DNA from: Actinopolyspora alba
GTDB taxonomy: Bacteria > Actinomycetota > Actinomycetes > Mycobacteriales > Pseudonocardiaceae
Length of the DNA stretch: 64,000 bases
Reading direction: 5' to 3'
Assembly: GCF_900112765.1 (NCBI RefSeq)
Contig: NZ_FOMZ01000005.1
Coordinates: forward strand, 1 to 64,000
Below, piece after piece: positions 1 to 8,620 of this stretch. How positions within the stretch are numbered: the stretch's first letter is position 1; each line of letters opens with the position of its first letter. The notes beneath the pieces were generated by a model. That model made no database searches and had not been told where the DNA came from. It was given only the letters and a program-made list of their open reading frames with translations. The translations under genes and the position numbers were made by a program.

Positions 1-2
1 AA

Positions 3-1085
3 ACCCGCCAGTTACAGGTCGGGCCGGTCGGTGTCGGCAGTGATCACCCGGTTTCGGTGCAGACGATGACGACGACGAACACCACCGACATCAACGGAAC
101 GCTGCAGCAGATCGCCGAGCTCACCGCGTCGGGCTGTGACATCGTGCGCGTGGCGTGCCCGACCTCCGACGACGCCGAGGCGTTGCCGATCATCGCGCGG
201 AAGTCCCAGATACCGGTGATCGCCGACATCCACTTCCAGCCGAAGTACGTCTTCGCGGCGATCGAGGCGGGCTGCGCGGGGGTCCGGGTCAATCCGGGCA
301 ACATCCGCAAGTTCGACGATCAGGTCAAGGAGATCTCCCGGGCGGCCAAGGACACCGGCACCCCGATCCGCATCGGCGTCAACGCGGGCTCGCTCGACCC
401 GCGCATGATGGAGAAGTACGGCAAGGCCGTGCCCGAGGCGCTCGCCGAGTCGGCGTTGTGGGAAGCCGGCCTGTTCGCCGAGCACGACTTCCACGACGTC
501 AAGATCTCGGTCAAGCACAACGATCCCGTGGTGATGGTGCGGGCTTATGAGATCCTCGCCGAGCGGTGTGACTACCCGTTGCATCTGGGGGTGACCGAGG
601 CGGGTCCGGCTTTTCAGGGCACGATCAAGTCGGCCGTGGCCTTCGGATCGCTGCTGCGGCAGGGGATCGGGGACACGATCCGTGTGTCGTTGTCCGCCCC
701 GCCGGTGGAGGAGATCAAGGTCGGCACCCAGATCCTGCAGTCGTTGAATCTGCGGCCGCGCAAGTTGGAGATCGTGTCCTGCCCGTCCTGCGGGCGGGCG
801 CAGGTCGACGTCTACAAGCTCGCCGACGAGGTCACCGCCGGTCTGGAGGGCATGGAGGTTCCGCTGCGGGTGGCGGTGATGGGCTGCGTGGTCAACGGCC
901 CCGGCGAGGCCCGCGAGGCCGACCTCGGGGTGGCCTCGGGCAACGGCAAGGGACAGATCTTCGTCAAGGGCGAGGTCATCAAGACCGTGCCGGAGAACCA
1001 GATCGTGGAAACCCTCATCGAGGAGGCCATGCGGCTCTCGGAGGGCAGCGAGGAGTCGGGCGAACCGGTCGTCAGCGTCTCCTGA
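3..1085 (+). CDS. ispG: IspG (GcpE), 4-hydroxy-3-methylbut-2-enyl diphosphate synthase, 5' end cut off
   Basis: Cytosolic 4Fe-4S enzyme of the MEP isoprenoid pathway; it turns methylerythritol cyclodiphosphate into HMBPP, the substrate of IspH. The frame is already open at base 3 and reads [18 protein letters not shown] before the GTG at 57, as IspG proteins do near their N-terminus, so that GTG is internal and the true start lies left of the window. About 360 of an expected ~385 residues are visible. The three cluster cysteines are seen in SCPSCGR and GCVVNGPGE near the C-terminus. The TIM-barrel motif VRVNPGNI is also present. The stop is followed by palindromic repeats. Identification is secure. 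Confidence 0.96.
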   Translation, partial: TRQLQVGPVGVGSDHPVSVQTMTTTNTTDINGTLQQIAELTASGCDIVRVACPTSDDAEALPIIARKSQIPVIADIHFQPKYVFAAIEAGCAGVRVNPGNIRKFDDQVKEISRAAKDTGTPIRIGVNAGSLDPRMMEKYGKAVPEALAESALWEAGLFAEHDFHDVKISVKHNDPVVMVRAYEILAERCDYPLHLGVTEAGPAFQGTIKSAVAFGSLLRQGIGDTIRVSLSAPPVEEIKVGTQILQSLNLRPRKLEIVSCPSCGRAQVDVYKLADEVTAGLEGMEVPLRVAVMGCVVNGPGEAREADLGVASGNGKGQIFVKGEVIKTVPENQIVETLIEEAMRLSEGSEESGEPVVSVS

Positions 1086-1136
1086 TCGAAGTGTTCCGCT
1101 CGGGGCGGCGGGATGCTCCCGCAGCGAAGTCCCGGC

Positions 1137-1268
1137 GATTTCGCGAGAAATCGACGCACACGGGGCCACACCGCCCCAGCACCGCCCCAGCGGGACGTCA
1201 ATTTCGCGAGAAATCGACGGTGGGCGGGGCCGCACCACCCCACCAGCCCGGCGATTTCGTGGGAAATC
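1137..1268. repeat. Palindrome cluster A: three copies of the GATTTC-N4-GAAATC repeat
   Basis: Three 16-bp palindromes start at 1137 (GATTTCGCGAGAAATC), 1200 (AATTTCGCGAGAAATC) and 1253 (GATTTCGTGGGAAATC), with starts 63 and 53 bp apart. They fill most of the 342-bp gap between ispG and the next gene. The same element occurs at 11810-11891, 47150-47202, 48184-48314 and 54398-54487. Open frames running through it encode strings such as FREKS or ISREI and are not genes. Its role is unknown: a protein-binding site or a miniature mobile repeat are both possible. Confidence 0.85.
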
Positions 1269-1427
1269 GACGGCGCCGCGACGGGGAACCACCACACCCG
1301 GGAGCCCACGCACGCCGCCGGTTCTTCCCCTCGGGGTTCGAGGTCGGCGTGTCTCGGCGGAAAGTGGTGGACGGACATGATCGTTCGGCCGATCCGGCGG
1401 TGACGGGCGAGCCGTCATCATCGAGAA

Positions 1428-2666
1428 GTGACCGAACCGACCGCCTCCCCCGGAACAGGGCCACTGCCCACAGTTCACTCCCCCGCCGCGCGAACCGGGC
1501 GCCTGGTGGGCATCGACATGGCTCGCGGACTGGCCGTGCTGGGGATGTTCGCCGCGCACACCGTCCCACCCGGCTGGCTGTACACGCTGGTGTCCGGACG
1601 CTCCTCGGCGCTGTTCGCCGTGCTGGCGGGTGTGTCGATCGCGCTGCTCAGCGGCGGCACCGAACCGCACACCGGGAGACGGCGAACCCTCTCGGCCGTG
1701 CGGATCGCGGTGCGTGCCGTGGTGCTGTTCGTGCTCGGCCTGGTGTTGACCAGCATGCAGGTGCCCGCCATGGTCATTCTGACCTTCTACGGTGTGCTGT
1801 TCGTGCTCGCGATCCCGCTGTTACCGCTGCGGGCCACCTGGCTGGCGGTGCTGGCAGCGGTCCTCGCCGTGGTGACTCCGCTGGTGTCGTTTCTGATCCG
1901 GAGCGACATCCCCATCCCGAACCGGCTCGGCTACACGCCCGACCTCGCCGACTTCACCTCGATCGAAGGGGTGGCGGAAGCCTTCCGGGCCATCGTGCTC
2001 ACCGGCGCTTATCCCGTGTTGACCTGGATTCCGTTCCTGCTGGCGGGTATGGCGCTGGGCCGTCTCGGGCCGCTCGGGCGCAAGGAACCGCTGGTGGCGC
2101 TCGGAATCGGGCTGGCCCTGCTCGGCTACGGTGTCTCGTGGCTGGCCCTGTACGTCTTCGGCGGGTTAGAGCGGATCGTAGGGCTTTACCGGGGGAAGTT
2201 CCCGCCGCGAGTGGTCGAGGAGCTGCTGGCCTCGAACCTCGGAACGGTTCCCACGGAGGATCCGGTCTATCTGCTCACCGCCGGGGCGCACAGCGGAACT
2301 CCCTTCGAGATCATCGGCGCCACCGGTGTCGCCCTGACCGTGATCGGGCTGTGCCTGTTCGCCGAGCGGTCGCGCACCACACTCTTCCCGCTCGCCGCGG
2401 TCGGCGCGCTGGCACTGACCTGCTACGTGGGGCACCTGCTCGTGCTGCGGGCGTTCGGGCCGGGAGGACTCGCACGTCTCATAGGCGGACACTCCTACGG
2501 GTTGTGGCTGGTGCTGGCCGTGGGGGCGCTGCTGTGCGCCGCGCTCTGGCGCCGGTTCCTGGGACGCGGGCCGCTGGAGTGGGCGCTGCACCGCCTCTCC
2601 GCCCTCACCGGGAGGGTGATCGTGCGGGGAAACCCGACAAGTGCGGAAAACTCCACATCCGAATAG
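1428..2666 (+). CDS. Polytopic membrane protein, DUF418/HGSNAT-like (YeiB-type) acyltransferase family
   Basis: A 412-residue inner-membrane protein with about ten hydrophobic segments. After a disordered 25-residue head it carries the motif GIDMARGLAVLGMFAAH, characteristic of the heparan-alpha-glucosaminide N-acetyltransferase/YeiB-like families, and its C-terminal third (TCYVGHLLVLRAF) matches the DUF418 layout. Family members are thought to move acyl groups across the membrane, but no substrate can be named from sequence. The GTG start has only a weak purine run (GAGAA) before it. The gene stands alone between the palindrome cluster and a methyltransferase on the same strand, with 34 bp to the next start. 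Confidence 0.75.
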   Translation: MTEPTASPGTGPLPTVHSPAARTGRLVGIDMARGLAVLGMFAAHTVPPGWLYTLVSGRSSALFAVLAGVSIALLSGGTEPHTGRRRTLSAVRIAVRAVVLFVLGLVLTSMQVPAMVILTFYGVLFVLAIPLLPLRATWLAVLAAVLAVVTPLVSFLIRSDIPIPNRLGYTPDLADFTSIEGVAEAFRAIVLTGAYPVLTWIPFLLAGMALGRLGPLGRKEPLVALGIGLALLGYGVSWLALYVFGGLERIVGLYRGKFPPRVVEELLASNLGTVPTEDPVYLLTAGAHSGTPFEIIGATGVALTVIGLCLFAERSRTTLFPLAAVGALALTCYVGHLLVLRAFGPGGLARLIGGHSYGLWLVLAVGALLCAALWRRFLGRGPLEWALHRLSALTGRVIVRGNPTSAENSTSE

Positions 2667-2700
2667 CCGAACCGCTTCGCGGCGTGGCAGGCTGTTTCCG

Positions 2701-3528
2701 ATGCGCGAACACGACGAGACTGGTACGGATGCGGACTCGGAAGCGGGTGGGCTCGACGCGCACACCCCGAACATCGCCCGCATGTACGACTACTTCCTGG
2801 GCGGCTCGGCGAACTTCGTCGCCGATCGCGAGGCGGCCGAACAACTGCTGCGGGCGTTTCCGGGCAACGTGGAGTGGACCCACATCAACCGGGCCTTCCT
2901 GGGCCGCGCCGTCCGCGTCTGCGCCGAGGCTGGGATCGACCAGTTCCTCGATCTGGGCTCCGGCATTCCCACCAAGGGGAACGTGCACGAGATCGCCCAG
3001 CAGGTGAACCCGGCCGCTCGGGTGGCCTACGTCGACATCGAGACCATCGCGGCCACCCACGCCCGGCAGCTGCTGGCCGACGATCCGCTCTCCACCATGA
3101 CGCAGGCCGACATCACCGACCCGCAGGCCGTGCTGAACGCTCCCGGAGTGGCCGAACTGCTGGACTTCGACCGGCCGATCGCGGTACTCGCCGTGGCGAT
3201 CCTGGACATCCTCGACGTCGAGAACCCGGCGGCGCTGATGGCGCGGTACCGGGATGCCTGCGTGCCGGGCAGCGCGCTCGCGATCTCGAACTCCGCGATG
3301 CTGGACATCTCGGAGGAGGAGGTCGACGGGGCGCAGGAGGTCTTCGAGACCACCACCACACCCACGCTGCGGACCCGGGACCACGGGGAGGTCCTGGAGA
3401 TGTTCGCGGGCTACGAACTGCTCGACCCCGGTGTGGTCCCCAGCGCGCGGTGGCGCCCGGACGAGCCGGTGTCCGAGGAGTACGCCGCACGCAGCAACGC
3501 CTACGCCGGGGTCGGCATACTGCGGTGA
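2701..3528 (+). CDS. SAM-dependent methyltransferase, DUF574 (PF04672) family
   Basis: A 275-residue cytosolic protein of the actinobacterial S-adenosyl methyltransferase family formerly called DUF574. Supporting features are the N-terminal signature TPNIARMYDYFLGG, the SAM-binding glycine loop FLDLGSGIPT (about residues 81-90), and VAYVDIE for the acidic residue that holds the ribose. The frame stays open upstream to 2641, but the ATG at 2701 matches the usual family start. Substrates of these enzymes are mostly unknown and several copies per genome are common in actinomycetes. It may share a transcript with the membrane protein 34 bp upstream. Confidence 0.88.
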   Translation: MREHDETGTDADSEAGGLDAHTPNIARMYDYFLGGSANFVADREAAEQLLRAFPGNVEWTHINRAFLGRAVRVCAEAGIDQFLDLGSGIPTKGNVHEIAQQVNPAARVAYVDIETIAATHARQLLADDPLSTMTQADITDPQAVLNAPGVAELLDFDRPIAVLAVAILDILDVENPAALMARYRDACVPGSALAISNSAMLDISEEEVDGAQEVFETTTTPTLRTRDHGEVLEMFAGYELLDPGVVPSARWRPDEPVSEEYAARSNAYAGVGILR

Positions 3529-3579
3529 GAACCGGAACCGAGCTCGAATGATCGACAACGCGGCACAGGAGGAACCGGC

Positions 3580-3651
3580 ATGTCCCGTGCACCTTCCGGA
3601 ATTCTCGTGCCCAGTTCGGCATCGGGCTCGTCGAGTTACTCCGGCGCGTGA
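3580..3651 (+). CDS. Possible 23-residue micro-ORF with a perfect Shine-Dalgarno
   Basis: Directly after the methyltransferase, AGGAGG at 3567-3572 lies seven bases before an ATG, the best ribosome site in this part of the window. It would be translated into a 23-residue Ser/Gly-rich peptide beginning MSRAPSGILVPSS and ending SYSGA. Third-position GC is about 64 percent, only a mild coding bias. It could be a short peptide co-transcribed with the methyltransferase, or chance. No family recognised. Confidence 0.35.
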   Translation: MSRAPSGILVPSSASGSSSYSGA

Positions 3652-3736
3652 GAAGAGGTGGGGGCGCTCGACGCGGGCGCTCCGCGAGGATGTGACCGGA
3701 CAGACTTGATGTGTCCGCCCGTCCGGGCCGGAAACG

Positions 3737-3773
3737 CCAGTAGCTCCCCACCCGGGGGGTGGGGAGCTACTGG
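3737..3773. terminator. Strong bidirectional hairpin between convergent genes
   Basis: A perfect 17-bp inverted repeat (CCAGTAGCTCCCCACCC and its complement) with a 3-base GGG loop, lying 19 bp past the stop of the minus-strand cold-shock gene and downstream of the plus-strand methyltransferase. There is no long T tract, as is common in actinomycetes. Confidence 0.85.
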
Positions 3774-3791
3774 AAAGAAGAGAAGCGGTAC

Positions 3792-3995
3792 TCAGACCGC
3801 CCGCACGAGGTCGGCCTGCAGCCCCTTGGGGCCCTGGCTGACGTCGTAGGCCACCTGCTGGTTCTCATCGAGAGTACGGAAGCCGGAGGCATCGATGGCC
3901 GAGTAGTGCACGAACACGTCCGGGCCACCCTCGTCAGGTGCGATGAAGCCGAAGCCCTTTTCCGAGTTGAACCACTTCACGGTTCCGTTAGTCAT
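3792..3995 (-). CDS. cspA: Cold-shock protein, CspA family
   Basis: A single cold-shock domain of 67 residues that binds single-stranded RNA/DNA and melts RNA structure in the cytoplasm. RNP-1 appears as GFGFIAP and RNP-2 as DVFVHY, and the protein begins [14 protein letters not shown], the family hallmark; the length is exactly standard. GAAGGAG sits 7 bases before the ATG. Roughly 100 bp of AT-richer sequence upstream could be a structured leader of the kind that controls csp mRNAs, but no specific element was identified. A MerR-like regulator lies upstream on the same strand, and the strong hairpin at 3737-3773 ends the gene. Confidence 0.96.
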   Translation of the reverse strand: MTNGTVKWFNSEKGFGFIAPDEGGPDVFVHYSAIDASGFRTLDENQQVAYDVSQGPKGLQADLVRAV

Positions 3996-4212
3996 GTCAG
4001 TCTCCTTCGGGAGCTGGGGTTATTACGAGCCACCACACCGTGCGGAAGCCCGGGCCGGGGATCTCAGACGGCGACTCGCTCCAGCTACAACCAAAGAAAG
4101 AAGCTCGCCCGCATCAACATCCTGCGAGCATGCACACAACACGAACCCAGAAACTCAACGACCACAAGAGACCCTACACACCCCACCCACGACCCGCGCC
4201 GACGGGGGCGAT

Positions 4213-4527
4213 CTAACCCTGCGCGCCCGGCTCCTGCCGATCGGTGTACTCGGCGAGCTGGTCCTCGAGGCTGATGATCCGACAAGCCGCCGTCACCGGT
4301 GTGCCCTGGTCGACGAGCTCGCGGGCGCGGGTGGCCCGCCGCAGCTGGCGGCGGGAGTAGCGGCGATGTCCCCCGCCGGAGCGCTGCGGGGCGATCAACC
4401 CCGCCTCCTCCAAGGACCGCAGGAACGGCTGGGTAACCTCCAACATCTCCGCGGCCCGCCCCATGGTGTAGGCGGGATAGTCCTCGTCGTCTAACTTCTC
4501 CTCGGCTCCAGGCCGATTTTGATCCAC
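4213..4527 (-). CDS. MerR-type helix-turn-helix regulator
   Basis: A small DNA-binding protein of 104 residues with the MerR N-terminal winged helix: YTMGRAAEMLEVTQPFLRSL followed by GGGHRRYSRRQL (the R-R-Y wing). A short helix (AACRIISLEDQLAEY) replaces a long dimer or effector domain, and no metal-binding cysteines are present. GTG at 4527 is chosen because GGGGAGCG lies just before it; a longer frame to 4563 would run into the 14-bp hairpin at 4552-4584. It is 217 bp upstream of the cold-shock gene on the same strand, which suggests but does not prove a regulatory link. Confidence 0.78.
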   Translation of the reverse strand: MDQNRPGAEEKLDDEDYPAYTMGRAAEMLEVTQPFLRSLEEAGLIAPQRSGGGHRRYSRRQLRRATRARELVDQGTPVTAACRIISLEDQLAEYTDRQEPGAQG

Positions 4528-4551
4528 TACCGCTCCCCGTTCCCTCGACAA

Positions 4552-4584
4552 GGCCCCCGGCACACCACGAGTGTGCCGGGGGCC
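4552..4584. terminator. Perfect 14-bp hairpin upstream of the MerR-like gene
   Basis: GGCCCCCGGCACAC and its exact complement flank a 5-base loop (CACGA). It sits 25 bp in front of the GTG start of the regulator, so on the minus strand it lies in the leader or promoter region. It may be an attenuator, or a terminator for transcription coming from either side. Confidence 0.6.
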
Positions 4585-4910
4585 GCGGAGGGATACTTAC
4601 TCACTGCTCAGGCCGTGCCTCCACCCACCAACACGGGAAAATGGGGGCGGCCGGAAAACAACTGACTCGACTACCCCCTTCTCACACGCGTGCAGATCAC
4701 GGACTTACCTTCACAACCCGGGTGAGGACCAACGGAACCACCCGGGGGCCTGCAACTGCCTTCTCATCACTCACGGCGCCGATTCGTCGGTGATGGCGCT
4801 TCAGTGCTCTCCGTCTGCTGGTAGAAACCATAACAGCACCAAGCCACCATGTCTACAGCGGCGATCAGAGAAATTTCCCCCGGGCCCATCTCCGAAAACT
4901 CGGGGCAGTC
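4585..4910. other. Non-coding stretch upstream of the MerR-like gene
   Basis: About 330 bp of lower GC content than its surroundings, with no frame showing coding bias, no RNA gene recognised and no repeat. It probably holds the promoter of the minus-strand regulator. Confidence 0.4.
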
Positions 4911-5081
4911 ATGGGCGGGTGGGGAGGAACTCAGACGAAGATCCTCGCGCTCTGTTCGGTATCGGGCTCGCTCGCGGTTCTCTCGCTGCTGCTGACCGCC
5001 ACTTCGGAGCGAGACTCCTTGTCGCCGGGGTTCGTGCGATGGGGGCGGCCATCGTGGGAACAGGGGTCGTCGCGGCAATGA
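4911..5081 (+). CDS. Doubtful small membrane protein
   Basis: An ATG frame of 56 residues with one hydrophobic segment (ILALCSVSGSLAVLSLLL) and about 76 percent GC at third positions. The ribosome site is weak (CGGGG nine bases away), and an overlapping frame is also open, so the call is tentative. If real it is a single-pass membrane peptide of unknown function, convergent with the WYL regulator. Confidence 0.28.
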   Translation: MGGWGGTQTKILALCSVSGSLAVLSLLLTATSERDSLSPGFVRWGRPSWEQGSSRQ

Positions 5082-5196
5082 TCGTCGAATTGTTCCGGCG
5101 GGTACGACGCGGAAGGGGTGCTGACGGCAGCCCGAACTAGATCGGATCCCGGCGACATCTCGTGCCGGATTGGAACCTCCGAGTGGAGCAGCATGG

Positions 5197-6174
5197 CTAC
5201 GCCGCGAACCGGTTCCCCAGCCTGCGCAGCCGACTCGCGATCTCCTCGCAGGTGTCCAGTGTGAACTCGCCGTCCAGCCCGGCGACCACCGCGACGTACT
5301 GCGTGACCAGCTCCGGCGACTCGGCGCTGAGCCGCACCACGCACCGCTCCGCGCCGTCCTCCCGGATCTCGCCGGGGATCGGCCCGAACACCCCGGCGCG
5401 CACGGTCTCGGCGGGGAGCCGCACGTCCATCCGCGCGGTGTAGCGGTAGGAGGCGGTCGCGAACGAGCTCTTCAGGTAGCTCGCCGCGTCCGGTGCGGGC
5501 AACCGACGCGAGGGACAGGACCGATGCGTGCGGGTGGGTCGCTCGATGCGATCCACCCGGAAGGTGCGCCAGTCGGCGCGATCGGGGTCGTAGGCGAGCA
5601 GGTACCAGAGCTCATGCACGGTGACCAGGCTGTGCGGTTCGACGCGTCGACCGCTCGGCGTATCGTGGCGGTCCCGGTAGTCGAAGGAAACGATCTCCCG
5701 GTCCCGAGCGCAACCGGCCAACACCGCCATCACGCTCACATCCACCGGAGACCGCTCGCCGCGTTCGACCGCGGTGCTCGTTTCGGCCAGCGCAGTCAGC
5801 CGGGAACGCAACCGGGCGGGCAGCATCCGTTCGAGTTTGGCCAGCGCACGCATCGAGCTCTCCGAGATACCCGTGACGGCGCTGCCACTCGCCCGCACGA
5901 GTCCCACCGCGACGGCGACGGCCTCGTCGTCGGTCAGCACCAGCGGTGGCAGCCGCTCACCGGAGGCTAGCCGGTAACCACCGGCGGTGCCGGTCGTGCC
6001 GACCACCGGGTAGTCGAGGGCGCGCAGCCGGTCGATGTCACGGCGCACGGTCCGGCCGGTGACTCCGAGCCGCTCGGCGAGCTCGGCACCGGACCACTCC
6101 CGCCTGCGCTGCAGCAGCGTGAGCAATCGCAGCACGCGTGTCAGTGGGTCAGCGCGCACCTGTTCCGGTTCCAC
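5197..6174 (-). CDS. YafY/PafC-like regulator: HTH plus WYL domain
   Basis: A cytosolic transcription regulator of 325 residues. The N-terminal winged HTH reads VLRLLTLLQRR...GAELAERLGVTGRTVRRDID, the standard HTH_11 form. A WYL domain follows (FDYRDRHDTPSGRRVEPH and VHELWYLLAYD), which in other members senses nucleic acid or small ligands, and a WCX-like C-terminal region completes the protein. GTG at 6174 is chosen because the longer frame to 6276 would overlap the divergent oxidoreductase; GTG at 6159 is an alternative. The 62-bp gap to that divergent gene suggests it controls itself and the oxidoreductase. Confidence 0.88.
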   Translation of the reverse strand: MEPEQVRADPLTRVLRLLTLLQRRREWSGAELAERLGVTGRTVRRDIDRLRALDYPVVGTTGTAGGYRLASGERLPPLVLTDDEAVAVAVGLVRASGSAVTGISESSMRALAKLERMLPARLRSRLTALAETSTAVERGERSPVDVSVMAVLAGCARDREIVSFDYRDRHDTPSGRRVEPHSLVTVHELWYLLAYDPDRADWRTFRVDRIERPTRTHRSCPSRRLPAPDAASYLKSSFATASYRYTARMDVRLPAETVRAGVFGPIPGEIREDGAERCVVRLSAESPELVTQYVAVVAGLDGEFTLDTCEEIASRLRRLGNRFAA

Positions 6175-6236
6175 GTCTTCCAGTCTGCCGTCGCTCGCGG
6201 ACACCGGTTGTCCGCAACGGTTCGTAGCGTGCCGAC
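6175..6236. promoter_or_regulatory. Short divergent promoter region between regulator and oxidoreductase
   Basis: Only 62 bp separate the two divergent start codons, so both promoters and any WYL-regulator operator must lie here or inside the first codons. No convincing -10/-35 pair could be assigned by eye. Confidence 0.5.
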
Positions 6237-7631
6237 ATGACCGACACGACGAACCCGAAACCGACCGTTGCCGCACTGCGCCGCCACGTCCGAGGGCGGG
6301 TGATCACACCGGAAGGCAGCGGATACGACCGTTCCACGACCGGCTTCCAACTACTCGATCCGCACCGCCCCGAGGTGGTCCTCGAGGCAGTGGATGAGCG
6401 CGATGTTCGTACCGCTGTCGAGTTCGCCGCCCACTCCGGTAAGCGATTGGCGGTGCAGGCCACCGGCCACGGGCGCGGCACCGCGCTGCGCGGTGGGGTG
6501 CTGCTCGACACGCACCGGATGTCGGGGGCCCGAGTGGATCCGCGGGCACGCACGGCGTGGATCGAGGCGGGCGCCGACTGGCGAGGAGTGATCGAGGCGG
6601 CGGCGCCGCACGGCTTGGCGCCGCTCTCGGGCAGTTTTCCCGGGGTGGGCGCGATCTCCTACACCCTCGGTGGCGGGGTGGGGCTGCTCGCCCGCCGCCA
6701 CGGCTTCGCCTCGGACCACGTGCACCGTCTCGACGTGGTCACCCCGGACGGGACGTACCGCCGGGTGACGGCGGAAGCGGAGCCGGAGCTGTTCCGGGCG
6801 CTCCGTGGCGGCGGTGGCGACTTCGGAGTGGTCACCGGTGTGGAGATCAGGCTGCTGCCGGTGGAACGGATCTACGGCGGTGGGCTGTTCTTCGACCTCG
6901 CGCGGGTGCCCGAGGTGCCGCGCGCCTGGCGGGACTGGACCGGCACCGTCCCGGAGGAGATGACCTCGGCGGTGACGATGCTGCCCTACCCGGACGTTCC
7001 TGGAGTTCCGGAGTCGCTGCGCGGGCGGCACGTGGCGCAGTTGCAGTTCAGCTACCTCGGGGCCGCCGAGGAAGGCGAACGACTGGTCGAGCCGTTGCGC
7101 GGTCTCGGGGAACCGCTGGGTGACACGTTGCGCGAACTGCCGTACTCCGAGTCCGGTGCGGTGTTCGACGAGCCCGACCAACCGCACGGCTACCGGGGCA
7201 GGAACCTGCTCCTCGACGAGCTCGGCGACCGGGAACTGTCCGATCTGGTCGAACGCACCGGACCGTCGGCACCGGTGATGTGCGTGACCGGCATCCGGCA
7301 TCTCGGCGGCGCGCTGGCCCGAAAGCCGGAGGTTCCCGACTCGGTCGGACACCGTACGGCCGGGTTCTCGCTGGGGGTGCTGTCGCCGCTCGAACCCGGC
7401 TCGGGCGAGGAAGAGGTCCGGAACTCGCACGACGAGATCCTGACCCCTTTCGAGGAACGGGCGCTCGGGCACTCGCTCAACTTCAGCTACGGCTCCCTCG
7501 AACCGGAACGGGTACGCACCGCCTTCGACCCGGCCACTTACCGGCGACTCGCGGAGCTGAAGGCTCGCTACGACCCGGACGCTCTGCTGCACACCAACCG
7601 CCCGATACCGCCGCTGGGGAATGTCCGCTGA
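6237..7631 (+). CDS. FAD-linked oxidoreductase, berberine-bridge (PCMH/BBE) family
   Basis: A 464-residue flavoprotein. The FAD-binding half holds QATGHGRG, whose His78 is the usual site of covalent 8-alpha-histidyl FAD, then YTLGGGVGLLARRHG and RGGGGDFGVV. The C-terminus carries the BBE signature ending DPDALLHTNRPI. The cysteine that makes a second flavin bond in bicovalent members is replaced by Ser133 (SGSFPGVG), so a single covalent bond is expected. Such enzymes oxidise sugars, alkaloids or polyketides with oxygen; the substrate is not evident. It is transcribed divergently from the WYL regulator. No secretion signal is seen. Confidence 0.87.
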   Translation: MTDTTNPKPTVAALRRHVRGRVITPEGSGYDRSTTGFQLLDPHRPEVVLEAVDERDVRTAVEFAAHSGKRLAVQATGHGRGTALRGGVLLDTHRMSGARVDPRARTAWIEAGADWRGVIEAAAPHGLAPLSGSFPGVGAISYTLGGGVGLLARRHGFASDHVHRLDVVTPDGTYRRVTAEAEPELFRALRGGGGDFGVVTGVEIRLLPVERIYGGGLFFDLARVPEVPRAWRDWTGTVPEEMTSAVTMLPYPDVPGVPESLRGRHVAQLQFSYLGAAEEGERLVEPLRGLGEPLGDTLRELPYSESGAVFDEPDQPHGYRGRNLLLDELGDRELSDLVERTGPSAPVMCVTGIRHLGGALARKPEVPDSVGHRTAGFSLGVLSPLEPGSGEEEVRNSHDEILTPFEERALGHSLNFSYGSLEPERVRTAFDPATYRRLAELKARYDPDALLHTNRPIPPLGNVR

Positions 7632-8005
7632 AAGCAGTGTCGTAACGGCTCAACACTCCTATTGCGCTCCTACGATTCTCATTGCCATTATTCACATTTT
7701 ATGACCCTTGATGGCATATCCACACTTCGACCGTCTCCACGTGCTCAAGCACAGACCACCGTTCCACGGAGAGACCAATACCCGCTTGCTCTCGATGAAA
7801 AACAACCACGAGACGAAGACGAGTGGTGTGAATTACCCCCATTTGGCTGATTGGACCAATGGAGAGCATTCGGGCAAGATCACCAAGGCTGAATAAAACT
7901 GCACAACTTCGACGCGCAACACTGGGATGATTGCTGAAATTGGATACCCAATCCCTGTATTCGTTTTGTGTACGCGTGCGGTTGTTGACCCCGCAAGGAG
8001 CACCT
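7632..8005. other. AT-rich intergenic region
   Basis: 374 bp with GC clearly below the surrounding genes. A 62-codon plus-strand frame exists but lacks a ribosome site and coding bias, so it is not called. The region must hold the promoter of the secreted-protein gene that follows; no RNA gene recognised. Confidence 0.45.
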
Positions 8006-8440
8006 ATGCTCATGTTAGTGAGACGTCTGAGCGTTGCCATGGCAAGCGGCCTTCTTGTCATGTTGCCTTTCGGAGCTACTCCTGCCGCAGCGGAAACTCC
8101 CAAACAGGAAGCATCCACGCTTCGCACTGCTCAGCAAAACATTTCCTTTAATTGCATCATCCCCGAGTTCGGCTGGGCAGACCAATGTCTGACTTTCTGG
8201 GTCGAACCCGGCGAAACCGTAGAGGTGACCCTGAACGAATCGGGAGGAAAACGTGTCGATGTCAACTTGAACGACATCGGAACAGGCCAACAGTACAATA
8301 ATCAAACACTCAACCTCCAGGAAGGATATACTCGCATCGCCTGGAAAAACGGGTTTCCCAATTCAAGAAAGGTTCGCATGGCAATCGCTTCACCTGCGAT
8401 TGTCACTATTCAGGCTCTCGGCAACGTGAACATCTACTGA
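8006..8440 (+). CDS. Small secreted protein of unknown family
   Basis: 144 residues starting at an ATG with AAGGAG (7994-7999) seven bases upstream. A Sec signal peptide is clear: MLMLVRRLSVAMASGLL, a hydrophobic core, then PAAA before ETP, with cleavage near residue 29. The mature ~115-residue domain has two cysteines nine residues apart (NCIIPEFGWADQC), which could form one disulfide, and a run of alternating polar and hydrophobic residues typical of beta strands. Composition is rich in Asn/Gln and codons end in A or T far more often than in neighbours, a sign of recent acquisition. A 16-bp hairpin ends it. No function proposed. Confidence 0.85.
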   Translation: MLMLVRRLSVAMASGLLVMLPFGATPAAAETPKQEASTLRTAQQNISFNCIIPEFGWADQCLTFWVEPGETVEVTLNESGGKRVDVNLNDIGTGQQYNNQTLNLQEGYTRIAWKNGFPNSRKVRMAIASPAIVTIQALGNVNIY

Positions 8441-8490
8441 TGGCGCTGTAAATCCTGAAAAGCTCGTTCGTCTAACGTGCTGCATGATAT

Positions 8491-8525
8491 TCGGTCACTG
8501 TAGCCCGCCGGGCTACAGTGACCGA
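8491..8525. terminator. Hairpin terminator after the secreted-protein gene
   Basis: A perfect 16-bp stem (TCGGTCACTGTAGCCC) with a 3-base loop, 50 bp after the stop. No T run follows. It separates the secreted-protein gene from the ABC operon. Confidence 0.8.
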
Positions 8526-8620
8526 GCGTGCTCTACGAGTGATCAATACGGTACCGTTTCTGTCATGGTTCACTATTGCCACTCCGAGTACACCGACGAT
8601 TTGATCGCTACGTGTTCGAA

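Noticed and set aside
7708-7896. 62-codon plus-strand frame in the AT-rich gap
   Set aside because: No ribosome site and no coding bias; AT-rich DNA is not expected to give such frames meaning here.
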